Of a DNA stretch of 34,548 bases, positions 1-8,111 are shown one piece after another. This stretch comes from JAHEEL01 sp963715255 (lineage in GTDB: Bacteria; Actinomycetota; Acidimicrobiia; Spongiisociales; UBA5794): positions 1 to 34,548 of the forward strand of contig CAVQRN010000012.1 of NCBI GenBank assembly GCA_963715255.1, in the 5' to 3' direction. The translations under genes were made by a program, and so were the position numbers. How positions within the stretch are numbered: the first letter of the stretch is position 1; every line of letters begins with the position of its first letter. The notes under the pieces were generated by a model. That model was not told where the DNA came from and did not search any database. It worked only from the letters and a program-made list of their open reading frames with translations.

Positions 1-129
1 GGGGTAGTCGGTCGACGCGCCGGAGTCGGTGCCGAAGTCGAGCACGTCGTGTCCTGCGGCGACAAGGCGAGCCTTGAGGTCCTCCTTGAGGGCGTACCCT
101 CCGTGATCAGTTCCCATTGCGACGCGCAC
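1..129 (-). CDS. rpiB: Ribose-5-phosphate isomerase B, N-terminal part (cut by window edge)
   Basis: Reading the minus strand from a GTG at 129 gives 43 codons with no stop, starting VRVAMGTDHGGYALKEDL and ending in SGASTDYP at the window edge. The GTDHGGY segment and the D-F-G-T-D-S...DYP segment match the start of RpiB/LacAB sugar isomerases, which interconvert ribose 5-phosphate and ribulose 5-phosphate in the pentose phosphate pathway. A GAGGGG Shine-Dalgarno sits six bases before the GTG, which supports this start over the internal ATG at 117. The catalytic Cys/His region lies outside the window. It is divergent from murA. The family is clear; activity cannot be judged from this fragment. 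Confidence 0.85.
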   Translation of the reverse strand, partial: MRVAMGTDHGGYALKEDLKARLVAAGHDVLDFGTDSGASTDYP

Positions 130-170
130 GGTTGCCCCTCGTATCGATGAGTCTTGAGCGTAGCGACGAT

Positions 171-248
171 CCGAGTAGCCGAGTAGCCGAGCAAGCGACA
201 CGAACTTTCCGATGTTCATCCTCGACCACTCCGCTACTCCGCTACCCC
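171..248. repeat. Inverted pair of octamer tandem repeats in the rpiB-murA gap
   Basis: Positions 171-191 read as tandem CCGAGTAG units (2.5 copies). Positions 228-248 read as tandem TCCGCTAC units, which on the other strand is GTAGCGGA, one base different from GTAGCCGA of the first block. The two blocks could form a long imperfect hairpin across a spacer of about 36 bases. The block lies in the 152-base divergent intergenic region. Its function is unknown; it may be a short-repeat element or part of regulation. Confidence 0.6.
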
Positions 249-281
249 ATGTCCATGCGACTCGTCCCTAGTGTTCGGCCT

Positions 282-1543
282 ATGTCTTCCCCCATCGAAT
301 CGCTTCGAGTCGTCGGTGGTGCCCGTCTCGAGGGCGAGGTTGCTGTTCTTGGTGCGAAGAATGCTGCGCTCAAGCACATGGTGGCAACATTGCTTGCTCC
401 AGGGGTCCACCACCTCTCGAACGTTCCGCGTATCCTCGACGTCGAGATCATGGGCAACGTGCTGCGACACGTCGGAGCGACCTGTGAGCGGAACGGCACC
501 ACGCTCGAGATTGAAGTGCCCGAGGTTCCGAATCCGGAGGCCCCGCTCGATCTCGTTCGGCAGATGCGAGCATCGATACTGATCCTCGGCACGCTCCTCG
601 CCCGGACCGGAGAGGCCAGGGTCGCTCTGCCGGGCGGCGACGACTTCGGGTCACGGCCGATCGACCTCCATCTCGGTGGGCTTGAGAGTCTCGGTGCGGT
701 CTTCGAACTCCGGCACGGCGTGCTTCGAGCCACGGCGCCCGACGGTCTCCACGGCGCCGAGGTCTACCTCGAATTCCCTTCGGTGGGCGCCACCGAGAAC
801 ATCCTGCTCGCTTCCGTCATGGCCGAGGGGACGACCACGATCGGGAACGCCGCCCGCGAACCCGAATTGACGGACCTCGCGACCTACTTGACGGCGATGG
901 GAGCCAGGATCGACGGCGCAGGAACGTCCACGATCCTGGTCCACGGCGTTCGGGAGTTGCACCCTGCCGACCATCGCGTCGTCCCGGATCGCCTCGAGGC
1001 CGGTACGTACGCCGTGGCGGGAGCGATGACTCGCGGCCACGTCACAATTCTCGACTGCGTCCCCGGGCACCTTGCGCATGGAGATGACCAAACTCGCCGC
1101 CGCCGGTACGGTCGTGACGTCGGGTGATGATTGGATCACGGTCGAAGGACCCGATCGTCCCGGTCCGATCGATTTCGCGACGCTTCCGTTCCCCGGCTAT
1201 CACACCGACATGCATCCCCAGATGGTGGCCCTGCTGTCCGTGGCCGACGGCACGTCGATCGCGACCGAGAACGTGTACGACGCCCGCTTCCGGTACATCG
1301 GTGAGTTGAACCGGATGGGAGCCGACATCCACACCGACGGCCAGCACATCGTCATCCGGGGCGTAGGCGAACTGAGTGGCTGCGAAGTTGATGGTTGTGA
1401 CATCCGGGCCGCCGCGGCGCTTACGATCGCCGGTCTTCGCGGACGGGACGACGACGGTCGTGGGCGCCCAGCACGCTGACCGTGGCTACGACGGTTTCGT
1501 CGAGAAACTGACCGCTCTCGGCGCCACCATCGACCGGATCTGA
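282..1543 (+). CDS. murA: UDP-N-acetylglucosamine 1-carboxyvinyltransferase, Asp-type active site; two frame breaks
   Basis: MurA transfers enolpyruvate from PEP to UDP-GlcNAc, the first committed cytoplasmic step of peptidoglycan synthesis. The ATG at 282 begins MSSPIESLRVVGGARLEGEV, with the family's GAKNAAL (catalytic Lys26). The loop LPGGDDFGSRPIDLH has Asp120 where E. coli has the fosfomycin-target Cys115; Mycobacterium tuberculosis also has Asp there. The frame breaks near 1073, where GHL should continue into RMEMTKLAAAGTVV, and near 1441, where AGLR should continue into DGTTTVVGAQHADRGYDG. Each break looks like one extra base. Removing both gives 419 residues, a normal MurA length, ending at the TGA at 1541. 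Sequencing error is more likely than a true pseudogene. The ATG at 249 is an alternative start. Confidence 0.9.
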
Positions 1544-1594
1544 GGCCCACCGACCCACCGCAGAGAAGCGTCCCGGTAGCGCGCTTTGGGGGGT

Positions 1595-1600
1595 TAGCTT
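1595..1600 (+). promoter_or_regulatory. -10 box of a predicted leaderless promoter (nfu)
   Basis: TAGCTT lies exactly six bases before the ATG at 1607. A TANNNT box at this distance places the transcription start on the start codon itself, as in actinobacterial leaderless genes. No clear -35 hexamer is visible. Confidence 0.5.
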
Positions 1601-1606
1601 GTGCTC

Positions 1607-1909
1607 ATGGCTGGTGAACAAGAGAACGTCATCGAGATCGCCTCTCCGACGGACCAATCCGACACCGGATTTGACGCGGCGGGAGAGATCGATCTGTCGC
1701 TGCTCGAATCGACGCTGGAGTACATCCGGCCGGCGCTTCAGGCCGACGGTGGAGACCTCGTGCTGCTCGGCGCTTCGAAGGGCAAGGTCACACTCCAACT
1801 CGTCGGTGCGTGCGGTGGCTGTCCGCTCTCCACGATGACGCTCACGGCCGGCATCGAACGGATCGTCCGCGATCGTGTCCCCGGTGTCACGACCGTAGAG
1901 GCCATCTGA
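1607..1909 (+). CDS. NifU C-terminal-domain (Nfu-type) iron-sulfur scaffold/carrier
   Basis: This is a 100-residue protein. After a polar N-terminus of about 28 residues it is a single NifU C-terminal domain: IRPALQADGGD, then LVGACGGCPLSTMTL with the CxxC pair Cys69/Cys72, then VPGVTTVEAI. Nfu proteins hold or pass Fe-S clusters to apoproteins in the cytosol. It has no A-type or IscU domain. The ATG at 1607 was chosen because of the -10 box six bases upstream; a GTG at 1601 in the same frame follows a G run and is an alternative. It stands alone between murA and meaB. The family assignment is firm; its client proteins are unknown. Confidence 0.85.
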   Translation: MAGEQENVIEIASPTDQSDTGFDAAGEIDLSLLESTLEYIRPALQADGGDLVLLGASKGKVTLQLVGACGGCPLSTMTLTAGIERIVRDRVPGVTTVEAI

Positions 1910-2028
1910 GAGCCGGCTTCGCCGTCCGTAATCCGTATCCCGCCGACTCGCACTGCACGGGCCCTTGCTGGTGGTCGGCAACCGGGACCTCATCGTTCAC
2001 AGGGCACCGTCGCGGTCCACAATCGCCG

Positions 2029-2034
2029 TATCCT
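2029..2034 (+). promoter_or_regulatory. -10 box of a predicted leaderless promoter (meaB)
   Basis: TATCCT, then six bases, then the GTG at 2041 that opens the meaB reading VTLIDLAISGDRRAL. The same hexamer occurs ahead of the tRNA-Gln gene at 32688. Confidence 0.5.
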
Positions 2035-2040
2035 GGCGGC

Positions 2041-2956
2041 GTGACGCTCATCGACCTTGCCATATCCGGCGATCGCCGTGCTCTGGGCCGTCTTGGTGAG
2101 TCGTGTCGAGGACGACACCGCAGATGGAAGAGAGGCTCTCGCCGCGCTCTACCCGAGCGGCGGTGCAGCATGGGTGACCGGTGTCACGGGTGCACCCGGC
2201 GCAGGGAAGTCGACGCTTGTCGACGGACTTGTCGGATTCGCCGCCGATCGAGGGAATGTCGCAGTCGTGGCCGTTGATCCTTCGAGCGCCTTCAGCGGAG
2301 GCGCGGTCCTCGGAGACCGGATCCGCATGCAGCGCCATACCGACGACCCGCGCATCTACATCCGTTCGATGGCGAACCGCGGGCATCTCGGCGGCCTCGC
2401 CGATTCCACCCCGCGTGTCGTTGCCCTTCTCGACGGGATCGGCTTCGCTGAGGTGCTGATCGAGACCGTCGGCGTCGGTCAGGCCGAGATCGACGTCGCC
2501 TCGTCCGCCGACACGGTGCTCGTCGCCGTCAACCCGGGATGGGGCGATTCGATCCAGGCGGCCAAGGCAGGTCTCCTCGAGATCGGTGACGTGTTCGTTG
2601 TCAACAAGGCAGACCGGCCGGACGCCGACGAGACGGTGACCGAACTGCTCCGCATGCTCGATGCCGGACCGGAACGTGCATGGCGGCCCCCGATCGTGAC
2701 GACCGTCGCTACCGAGGGAACGGGACTCGACGACCTGTGGGCCGCGGTTGTCGATCACCGGCGCCACCTCACCGAGACCGGAGCACGAGAGATCCGCAGG
2801 AGGGAACGCGCCGCTCGAGAGATCGAATCCGCAGTCCGAGCCGGTTTGCGCAGACGGGCCTCACTCGATTCCGGCGGCGTCGAGTTGCTCGACCGCGTCG
2901 TCGCCCGCGAGATCGATCCATGGTCGGCCGCCGGGGACATCGTCGACTCCTTGTAG
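2041..2956 (+). CDS. meaB: MeaB/ArgK-family G3E GTPase (methylmalonyl-CoA mutase chaperone); one frame break
   Basis: MeaB-type GTPases guard and reload the B12 cofactor of methylmalonyl-CoA mutase or related acyl-CoA mutases. The GTG at 2041 gives VTLIDLAISGDRRALGRL, the family's N-terminal helix. An extra base near 2096 (a G in CTTGG) then shifts the frame, and it resumes as VSRVEDDTADGREALAALYP. Restored length is 304 residues, normal for MeaB. Walker A is GAPGAGKST (restored residues 50-58), followed by VVAVDPSS, an ETVGVGQ-E switch segment and VVNKAD for guanine recognition. No mutase subunit is in the window, so the partner is inferred. An enoyl-CoA hydratase follows after 33 bases, in keeping with acyl-CoA metabolism. 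Confidence 0.85.
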
Positions 2957-2989
2957 CCTGAACATCACGCGAGCTATGGAGGGATCGTC

Positions 2990-3755
2990 GTGGATCTCGT
3001 CGAGTACACCGTCTCGGATGCGGTAGCCAGGATCACGCTGAACCGGCCGCCCGTCAATGCCCTCAACGCCGAACTCATCGCCGACATCGGCGCAGCCCTG
3101 GAGAAGGCGAGCGCCTCCGACGTGCGCGCGGTTGTGATCACCGGCAGCCCCCACTTTGCGGCGGGAGCCGACATCACCGGATTCCAGGCCGCGTTCGAGG
3201 GGGACGGGGAGGCCGATCTCGCCGGTGACCTCTCGTTCGTCGTCAAGCGCCTCGAGGATCTGGAGAAGCCGACGATCGCAGCTGTCAACGGCTTCGCCCT
3301 CGGCGGGGGCCTCGAATTGGCGATGGGAGCAGACTTTCGCTACCTCGCCGACGACGCGCGCGTCGGTCAACCCGAGATCTTGCTCGGAATCATTCCGGGG
3401 GCTGGCGGGACGCAGCGCCTCCCGAGGATTGTCGGCTATCAGCGGGCGCTCGAGATGTGCCTCACAGGCCGGCAGATCGACACGTCGGAGGCGGCCGCGA
3501 TCGGCCTCGCCGACAAGGTGCTTGCTCCCGACGACCTGATCGAGACTGCGATGGCCGACGGGCGCGGTTCGCCGCAGGACCGACCGCCACGTACACGGCG
3601 GTGAAGCGTTCGGTGGGTGGTGGTCGCGGAGTGTCCTCGAGCGCGGCCTTGAGATCGAAGCGGCCGAGTTCGCCGGCGTCTTCGGAACCGGTGACGCCCG
3701 AATCGGTGTCGCTGCGTTCCTCGCCAAGGAGGGACCGGACTTCACCGGGCGGTGA
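2990..3755 (+). CDS. Enoyl-CoA hydratase/isomerase family protein; two frame breaks
   Basis: This crotonase-fold enzyme probably hydrates enoyl-CoA in fatty-acid or branched-chain acyl-CoA breakdown. A GGAGGG Shine-Dalgarno precedes the GTG at 2990 by six bases. The crotonase signature is complete: NRPPVNALN, FAAGADI (oxyanion hole), VNGFALGGGLELAMGADFR, then Glu-containing GQPEILLGIIPGAGGTQRLPR. The frame breaks near 3552 and 3623; each looks like one lost base. The restored tail reads RFAAGPTATYTAVKRSV, then SVLERGLEIEAAEFAGVF and ends FTGR at the TGA at 3753, giving about 255 residues, a usual length. Without restoration the frame stops at 3604. A TAGCCT box overlapping the meaB stop at 2954 could be its promoter. 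Exact substrate cannot be assigned. Confidence 0.85.
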
Positions 3756-3819
3756 GGAGCTGGATCGACGCCATGCGGTGGTGCCGCTGGATTCGTTGGC
3801 CCGATAGTCTCGCATCAAC

Positions 3820-4959
3820 ATGATCACCCACAAGATTCCGCGCTGGGCAGGGGCCGCGGTGCTCCTCGCCCTCGGCATCTTTGCGCTCGTGCTGTTCGCG
3901 GTCGCGTGGCTCTCGTCGAACCACATCCGATCCGATCTGCTCGTGCCGGTTGCAGACGAACGCCCGTACGACGTGGAGATACTCCGCACGCCTCCGGCGC
4001 GACTCGTGATCGCCGGGACGGACCGGCCACCCCGTGGTGGCATCTGGGGATTCGAGTCCGGTGCGACCTATACGCAGCTGACCGCTCTGCTGAACCGGAC
4101 CGACACCGAGACCGAGTGGGCGGCGACGCCGTACGTCGGGGAGCCGGCGGTCGGCGTGAACGGGCGCGTCGACGTGGATGCTTTCCCGATCGATCCCAAC
4201 GTCGCGTTCGGCCTCGGCTTCGAAGAGGTTCGGGCGCCCGGCGAACTAGGGCCGTTGCCGGCGTGGCTGATCGACGGGCGTCGCTCAACCTGGGTCATCA
4301 TCGCTCACGGCAAAGGAACGGACCGTCGGAGCCAGGCCCTTCGCATGATTCCGAGCCTGGTCGAAGCGGGCTATCCGGTGCTGGTGGTCAACTACCGAAA
4401 CGACGAAGGCGCCCCGACCGATCCCTCTGGGCTGCGATCGTGGGGCCTCACCGAGTGGCGGGACCTTGACGCAGCGGTGCGCCTCGCCGACCGGGAAGGA
4501 GCCCGAGACTACTTCCTCGTCGGCCATGATCTCGGGGCAGAGGTGGTCTCGATGTTCCTCCACGAGTCGGATCGCGTGGGGAACGTGCTCGGCGTGGTGT
4601 TCGACTCGCCGGTGCTCGATCTCGAGGGAAGCATGGACTACGACTCCGGTCCGGTCGCCCGTTTCGTCGGTGAGCTGGGTCAACAGCTGGCGAGAATCCG
4701 ATTTGGGATGGAGTGGAGCGAGCTCGACCAGGTCGCTCGTGCGGATCAGTTCGACGTGCCGATCCTCGCACTCCACGGCGCCAGAGATGAAGAGACCCCG
4801 ATCGAGATCACCGAGGCGTTCGCAGCAGCCAGGCCCGACCTCGTGAGGTTCCTCCGGTTCGAGCAGGGTGGCCACGGCGATCTCTGGAACGTCGATAGCG
4901 CCCGGTACGAGTCTGAGGTGATGTCCTTCATCGACGGACTCGCAGACGTCGAAAGCTGA
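3820..4959 (+). CDS. Membrane-anchored alpha/beta hydrolase with Asp at the nucleophile position
   Basis: The 379-residue protein has one N-terminal membrane segment (about residues 11-31, hydrophobic after a KIPRW start). A linker of about 120 residues follows, then an alpha/beta-hydrolase domain. Visible elements are the HGKG oxyanion strand (163-166), an RSWGLTEWRDLDAAV segment, the nucleophile elbow FLVGHDLGAE with Asp237, acid Asp323 in HGARDEETP, and His352 in QGGHGDLW. Serine hydrolases of this shape have GxSxG, so Asp here recalls epoxide hydrolases and haloalkane dehalogenases. The codon is GAT in an unbroken frame. A TAGTCT box ends nine bases before the ATG. The catalytic domain probably faces outside the membrane, on the usual Sec logic. 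Substrate is unknown. Confidence 0.75.
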   Translation: MITHKIPRWAGAAVLLALGIFALVLFAVAWLSSNHIRSDLLVPVADERPYDVEILRTPPARLVIAGTDRPPRGGIWGFESGATYTQLTALLNRTDTETEWAATPYVGEPAVGVNGRVDVDAFPIDPNVAFGLGFEEVRAPGELGPLPAWLIDGRRSTWVIIAHGKGTDRRSQALRMIPSLVEAGYPVLVVNYRNDEGAPTDPSGLRSWGLTEWRDLDAAVRLADREGARDYFLVGHDLGAEVVSMFLHESDRVGNVLGVVFDSPVLDLEGSMDYDSGPVARFVGELGQQLARIRFGMEWSELDQVARADQFDVPILALHGARDEETPIEITEAFAAARPDLVRFLRFEQGGHGDLWNVDSARYESEVMSFIDGLADVES

Positions 4960-5002
4960 GATTCCCATCGCAGCGGCGCGGATTGAGGCAGACTTGGAGT
5001 CC

Positions 5003-6130
5003 ATGCTGTATCTCGACCACGCCGCCACGACCCCACTGCGACCGGAGGTTCGCGACGCGATGGCGCCGTACCTCGGCGACCGGTTCGGGAACCCGTCGGG
5101 TATCCACGCGACGGCGCGACGCGCGAAGAACAGTATCGAAGAGGCTCGCGAGCGGATCGCGGCGTTGATCGGAGCAGCGAACCCGTTGGAGATCGTCTTC
5201 ACCGGTGGCGGCACCGAGGCAGACAATCTGGCAGTGATCGGTGCAGCGCTCGGGGGACCAGGAGGTGTCGTCACCACCGCCGTCGAGCACGCCGCCGTGC
5301 TCGAGTCGGCCCGCTTCCTGGGTCGGATCGGTCACGACGTGACCATCGTTCCCGTCGACAGCGATGGTTGTGTGTCGCCGGATTCGATCGCATCAGCGGT
5401 CGATGACGGGACTGCGATCGTGTCGGTGATGATGGCCAACAATGAGACGGGTGTCATCCAAGATGTGGCCGAAGTCGTTCGTCTCGTACGGTCCGCAAAC
5501 GACCGGGCGCTCGTCCATACCGACGCGGTCCAGGCATTCGGCTCCCTCCCGGTGGACGTGCACGACCACGGACCCGATCTCATCTCCGTATCGGCGCACA
5601 AGATCGGAGGACCCCAGGGTGTCGGCTTCCTGTACGTTCGCCATGGTGTCCGACTCGAACCGGTGATCCACGGGGGTGGCCAGGAACTCGGCCGACGCTC
5701 CGGAACCCACAATGTCGCGGCAATTGTCGGACTCGCCGTGGCTGTGGAGTCGACCGTCGAGGGCCGCTCTGTCTATCGGGAGCGGGTCGCCGCAGCGCGA
5801 GACCGGTTCGAGCGGGACCTCCGATCCCGGGTCGCCGTCAGAGTCACTGCCGGCGGTGCCAGCCGACTCGTCTCCCACGCTCATCTGCGGTTTCCCGGGA
5901 TCTCCGCCGAGACGCTCCTCGTCCGCCTCGACTACGCAGGCGTGGCAGCCGCTGCCGGCGCCGCATGTCACAGTGGCGCTATCCAGGCGAGTCACGTACT
6001 CGCGGCGATGGGCATCGACGCCACAGCGGCCGCGGAATCGATCCGATTCAGCTTCGGCCGAGACGACGACGCGACGACTGGGGCCGAGGCGGCCAGGATC
6101 GTCTCCGGAGTCATCGAGGACCTGTCATGA
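5003..6130 (+). CDS. Cysteine desulfurase (NifS/IscS family)
   Basis: This PLP enzyme removes sulfur from cysteine and passes it on as persulfide to Fe-S assembly and tRNA thiolation. The 375-residue protein starts MLYLDHAATTPL; the in-frame TTG at 4994 is a less likely start. It shows GNPSGIHATAR, FTGGGTEADN, the PLP Lys200 in SVSAHKIGGPQGVG, RRSGTHN, and the catalytic Cys322 in GAACHSGAIQASHVL. The stop overlaps the start of mnmA in an ATGA, so the two are translationally coupled. IscS is the known sulfur donor for MnmA, which fits the pairing. The same order (cysteine desulfurase, then mnmA) is known in Mycobacterium. It is intact in a window where several other genes are frame-broken. Confidence 0.93.
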   Translation: MLYLDHAATTPLRPEVRDAMAPYLGDRFGNPSGIHATARRAKNSIEEARERIAALIGAANPLEIVFTGGGTEADNLAVIGAALGGPGGVVTTAVEHAAVLESARFLGRIGHDVTIVPVDSDGCVSPDSIASAVDDGTAIVSVMMANNETGVIQDVAEVVRLVRSANDRALVHTDAVQAFGSLPVDVHDHGPDLISVSAHKIGGPQGVGFLYVRHGVRLEPVIHGGGQELGRRSGTHNVAAIVGLAVAVESTVEGRSVYRERVAAARDRFERDLRSRVAVRVTAGGASRLVSHAHLRFPGISAETLLVRLDYAGVAAAAGAACHSGAIQASHVLAAMGIDATAAAESIRFSFGRDDDATTGAEAARIVSGVIEDLS

Positions 6131-7194
6131 GGGCCCTCGTCGCAATGTCGGGCGGCGTCGACTCCTCGGTCGCGGCGGCGCTCATGCTCGAAGCCGGATA
6201 CGACGTCGTCGGCGTCACGCTCAAGCAGTGGGTCGGGATCGGAGGAGCGATGCCGACGGCAGGATGCTGCACCGTCTCGGACGCGGAGGACGCCCGGCGG
6301 GTGGCCGCACAACTCGACATCCCCTACTACGTCCTCGACTACGTCGAGGAGTTCACCGCGGCGGTCGTGGAGCCATTCGGCGCGGCCTATCTCGCCGGCC
6401 GGACGCCGAACCCGTGCGTCGAGTGCAACCGCACCGTCCGCTTCTCAGCGCTCCTCGAACGAACCACGGAACTCGATGCCGACGTCCTCGTCACGGGCCA
6501 CCACGCCCGGATCGGCCGTGACGACGACGGCTGGCAGCTGCTCCGTGCCGTCGACGGCACCAAGGACCAGTCATACGTCCTCCACATGCTCGGTCAGCAG
6601 GAACTCTCGCGAATTCGGCTCCCGGTGGGGGAGATGACCAAGGTCGAAGTACGAGAGCGTGCCGCCGCCATGGGTCTGAGGACCGCGTCGAAGCCGGACA
6701 GCCAGGACATCTGTTTCGTGGCTTCCGGTGACTATCGCGACTTCCTCGCCGAGCAACTACCGGAGACGGCGCTCCCCGGACCGGTCGTCGACACGGCGGG
6801 AACGATCCTCGGACAGCACGATGGGATCACCGGATTCACGATCGGGCAGCGCCGCGGCCTGGGGATCGCCGTCGGCGAGGCCCGGTACGTCGTCGACGTC
6901 CAGGCCGAGGAGCGGCGCGTCGTGGTTGGAACGTACGACGAGATGTTGGCGGACGGCTGCCTCGTCAGTGGCGTTTCGTTCGTCTCCGGTGCGCCACCCC
7001 GCGATCTCGACGTGTCGGTGAAAGTCCGGTACCGGACCCCGCCGATCACCGCCACGCTGCAATCCGCCGACGACCGCTGGGTGGTCCGATTCGCGGAGCG
7101 TCATCCTGCCCCTGCCCCCGGACAGGCCGCCGTCTTCTACGACGGCGACCGGGTTCTCGGTGGAGGAACCATCGAGGAGGTGATCCGATTGTGA
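6127..7194 (+). CDS. mnmA: tRNA-specific 2-thiouridylase MnmA
   Basis: MnmA adenylates and thiolates U34 of the tRNAs for Lys, Glu and Gln, giving the 2-thio group of wobble uridine. The 355-residue protein has the PP-loop MSGGVDSS at residues 7-14, the first catalytic Cys97 in NPCVECNR and the second Cys196 in SQDICF. It also has TGHHAR, KDQSYVLHML, and a C-terminal beta-barrel domain starting around GFTIGQRRGLG. The start overlaps the desulfurase stop (ATGA) and its own stop overlaps the next GTG (GTGA), so it sits inside a coupled operon. No frame problems are seen. Confidence 0.95.
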   Translation: MRALVAMSGGVDSSVAAALMLEAGYDVVGVTLKQWVGIGGAMPTAGCCTVSDAEDARRVAAQLDIPYYVLDYVEEFTAAVVEPFGAAYLAGRTPNPCVECNRTVRFSALLERTTELDADVLVTGHHARIGRDDDGWQLLRAVDGTKDQSYVLHMLGQQELSRIRLPVGEMTKVEVRERAAAMGLRTASKPDSQDICFVASGDYRDFLAEQLPETALPGPVVDTAGTILGQHDGITGFTIGQRRGLGIAVGEARYVVDVQAEERRVVVGTYDEMLADGCLVSGVSFVSGAPPRDLDVSVKVRYRTPPITATLQSADDRWVVRFAERHPAPAPGQAAVFYDGDRVLGGGTIEEVIRL

Positions 7195-8111
7195 GAATCA
7201 CCGGTGTTGGGAGCCTTCCCCACGAAGATGCGACCGAAGCTGCGGCGTTCGTGTCCTCAACGACCGACCTCCCGTACCTCGCGCAACTGCCCAACCTCGA
7301 CGGGTCCGAGGGAATGCTGCGCCAATGGGGCGACGGTCTCTGTGGAGCAGGGGGAACCGACAACGGGATCGGACTCCGGTGGGGAGAGCCGGCCAACGTG
7401 GACTCCCGGCCGTTCGGAGGAGCCGCCGCAATGCTGGCAACCCTCGACGGGCCGGAGGTCAAGACCCAGTTCACCGGTCCGGTCACGCTCTGGCTCGCGT
7501 TGCTCGCCGCCGGATGCCCAAGTGACGGTCTCTGGGCATGTGTGGTGAAGGGTCTTTCCGAGCGGCTCCTGGCCCATGTCGACATGATCCGGGCGGCGAG
7601 ACCGGGTGTCGAGATTGTCGCGGTGATGGATGAACCGGCGCTTGTGGTGTTCGCGCCGGGCCGCTCGCCGGGGCCGCTTCCGATCGAAGCGGCCGCCGAT
7701 GCGATCTCGCGCGTCTTCGCCGAGGCGCCGATCCCCGTCGGGATTCACGTGTGTGGAGATACCGATTGGAGAATGGTCGCGGGCCTCCAACCGGCATGGC
7801 TCTCGTGGGATCTGGCGGGCCTCGGCGACGGGTTCCTCTCAGCAACCGACGCAATCGCCGAGATCGTGTCACAGGGAACCGGCATCATGTGGGGCATGGT
7901 GCCCACCGACCCGGCTCCGATCGACCTCGACCGCGTCCGCTCCCGGTACGGTACGGCCGTGACTCGACTCGTCCTCGAAGGCGCCCCGACCGAGGCGCTG
8001 ACCGTGAATTCTCTTGCAACCCCGGCCTGTGGTCTCGCCGGCACGACCGTCGGCGGTGCGGGGGTCGTGATGGATCGGCTGCGCCACGTCGTGGAGGCGG
8101 TCGATGGCTGA
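7191..8111 (+). CDS. MetE C-terminal-domain-like protein (UROD/MetE superfamily)
   Basis: This 306-residue protein resembles the C-terminal catalytic half of cobalamin-independent methionine synthase. It begins with GVGSLPHED. The zinc ligand candidates are the His and Cys in GIHVCGDTDW and the Cys in LATPACGLAG; VMDEPAL matches the family's DEP motif. It lacks the N-terminal half of true MetE and is much shorter than the usual ~750 residues, so the methyl acceptor and donor are unknown. A protein of this kind lies next to ligA in Mycobacterium tuberculosis (Rv3015c), so the neighbourhood is conserved. It starts at a GTG inside GTGA after a GGAGG site and overlaps the ligA start by eight bases. 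Confidence 0.8.
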   Translation: MRITGVGSLPHEDATEAAAFVSSTTDLPYLAQLPNLDGSEGMLRQWGDGLCGAGGTDNGIGLRWGEPANVDSRPFGGAAAMLATLDGPEVKTQFTGPVTLWLALLAAGCPSDGLWACVVKGLSERLLAHVDMIRAARPGVEIVAVMDEPALVVFAPGRSPGPLPIEAAADAISRVFAEAPIPVGIHVCGDTDWRMVAGLQPAWLSWDLAGLGDGFLSATDAIAEIVSQGTGIMWGMVPTDPAPIDLDRVRSRYGTAVTRLVLEGAPTEALTVNSLATPACGLAGTTVGGAGVVMDRLRHVVEAVDG

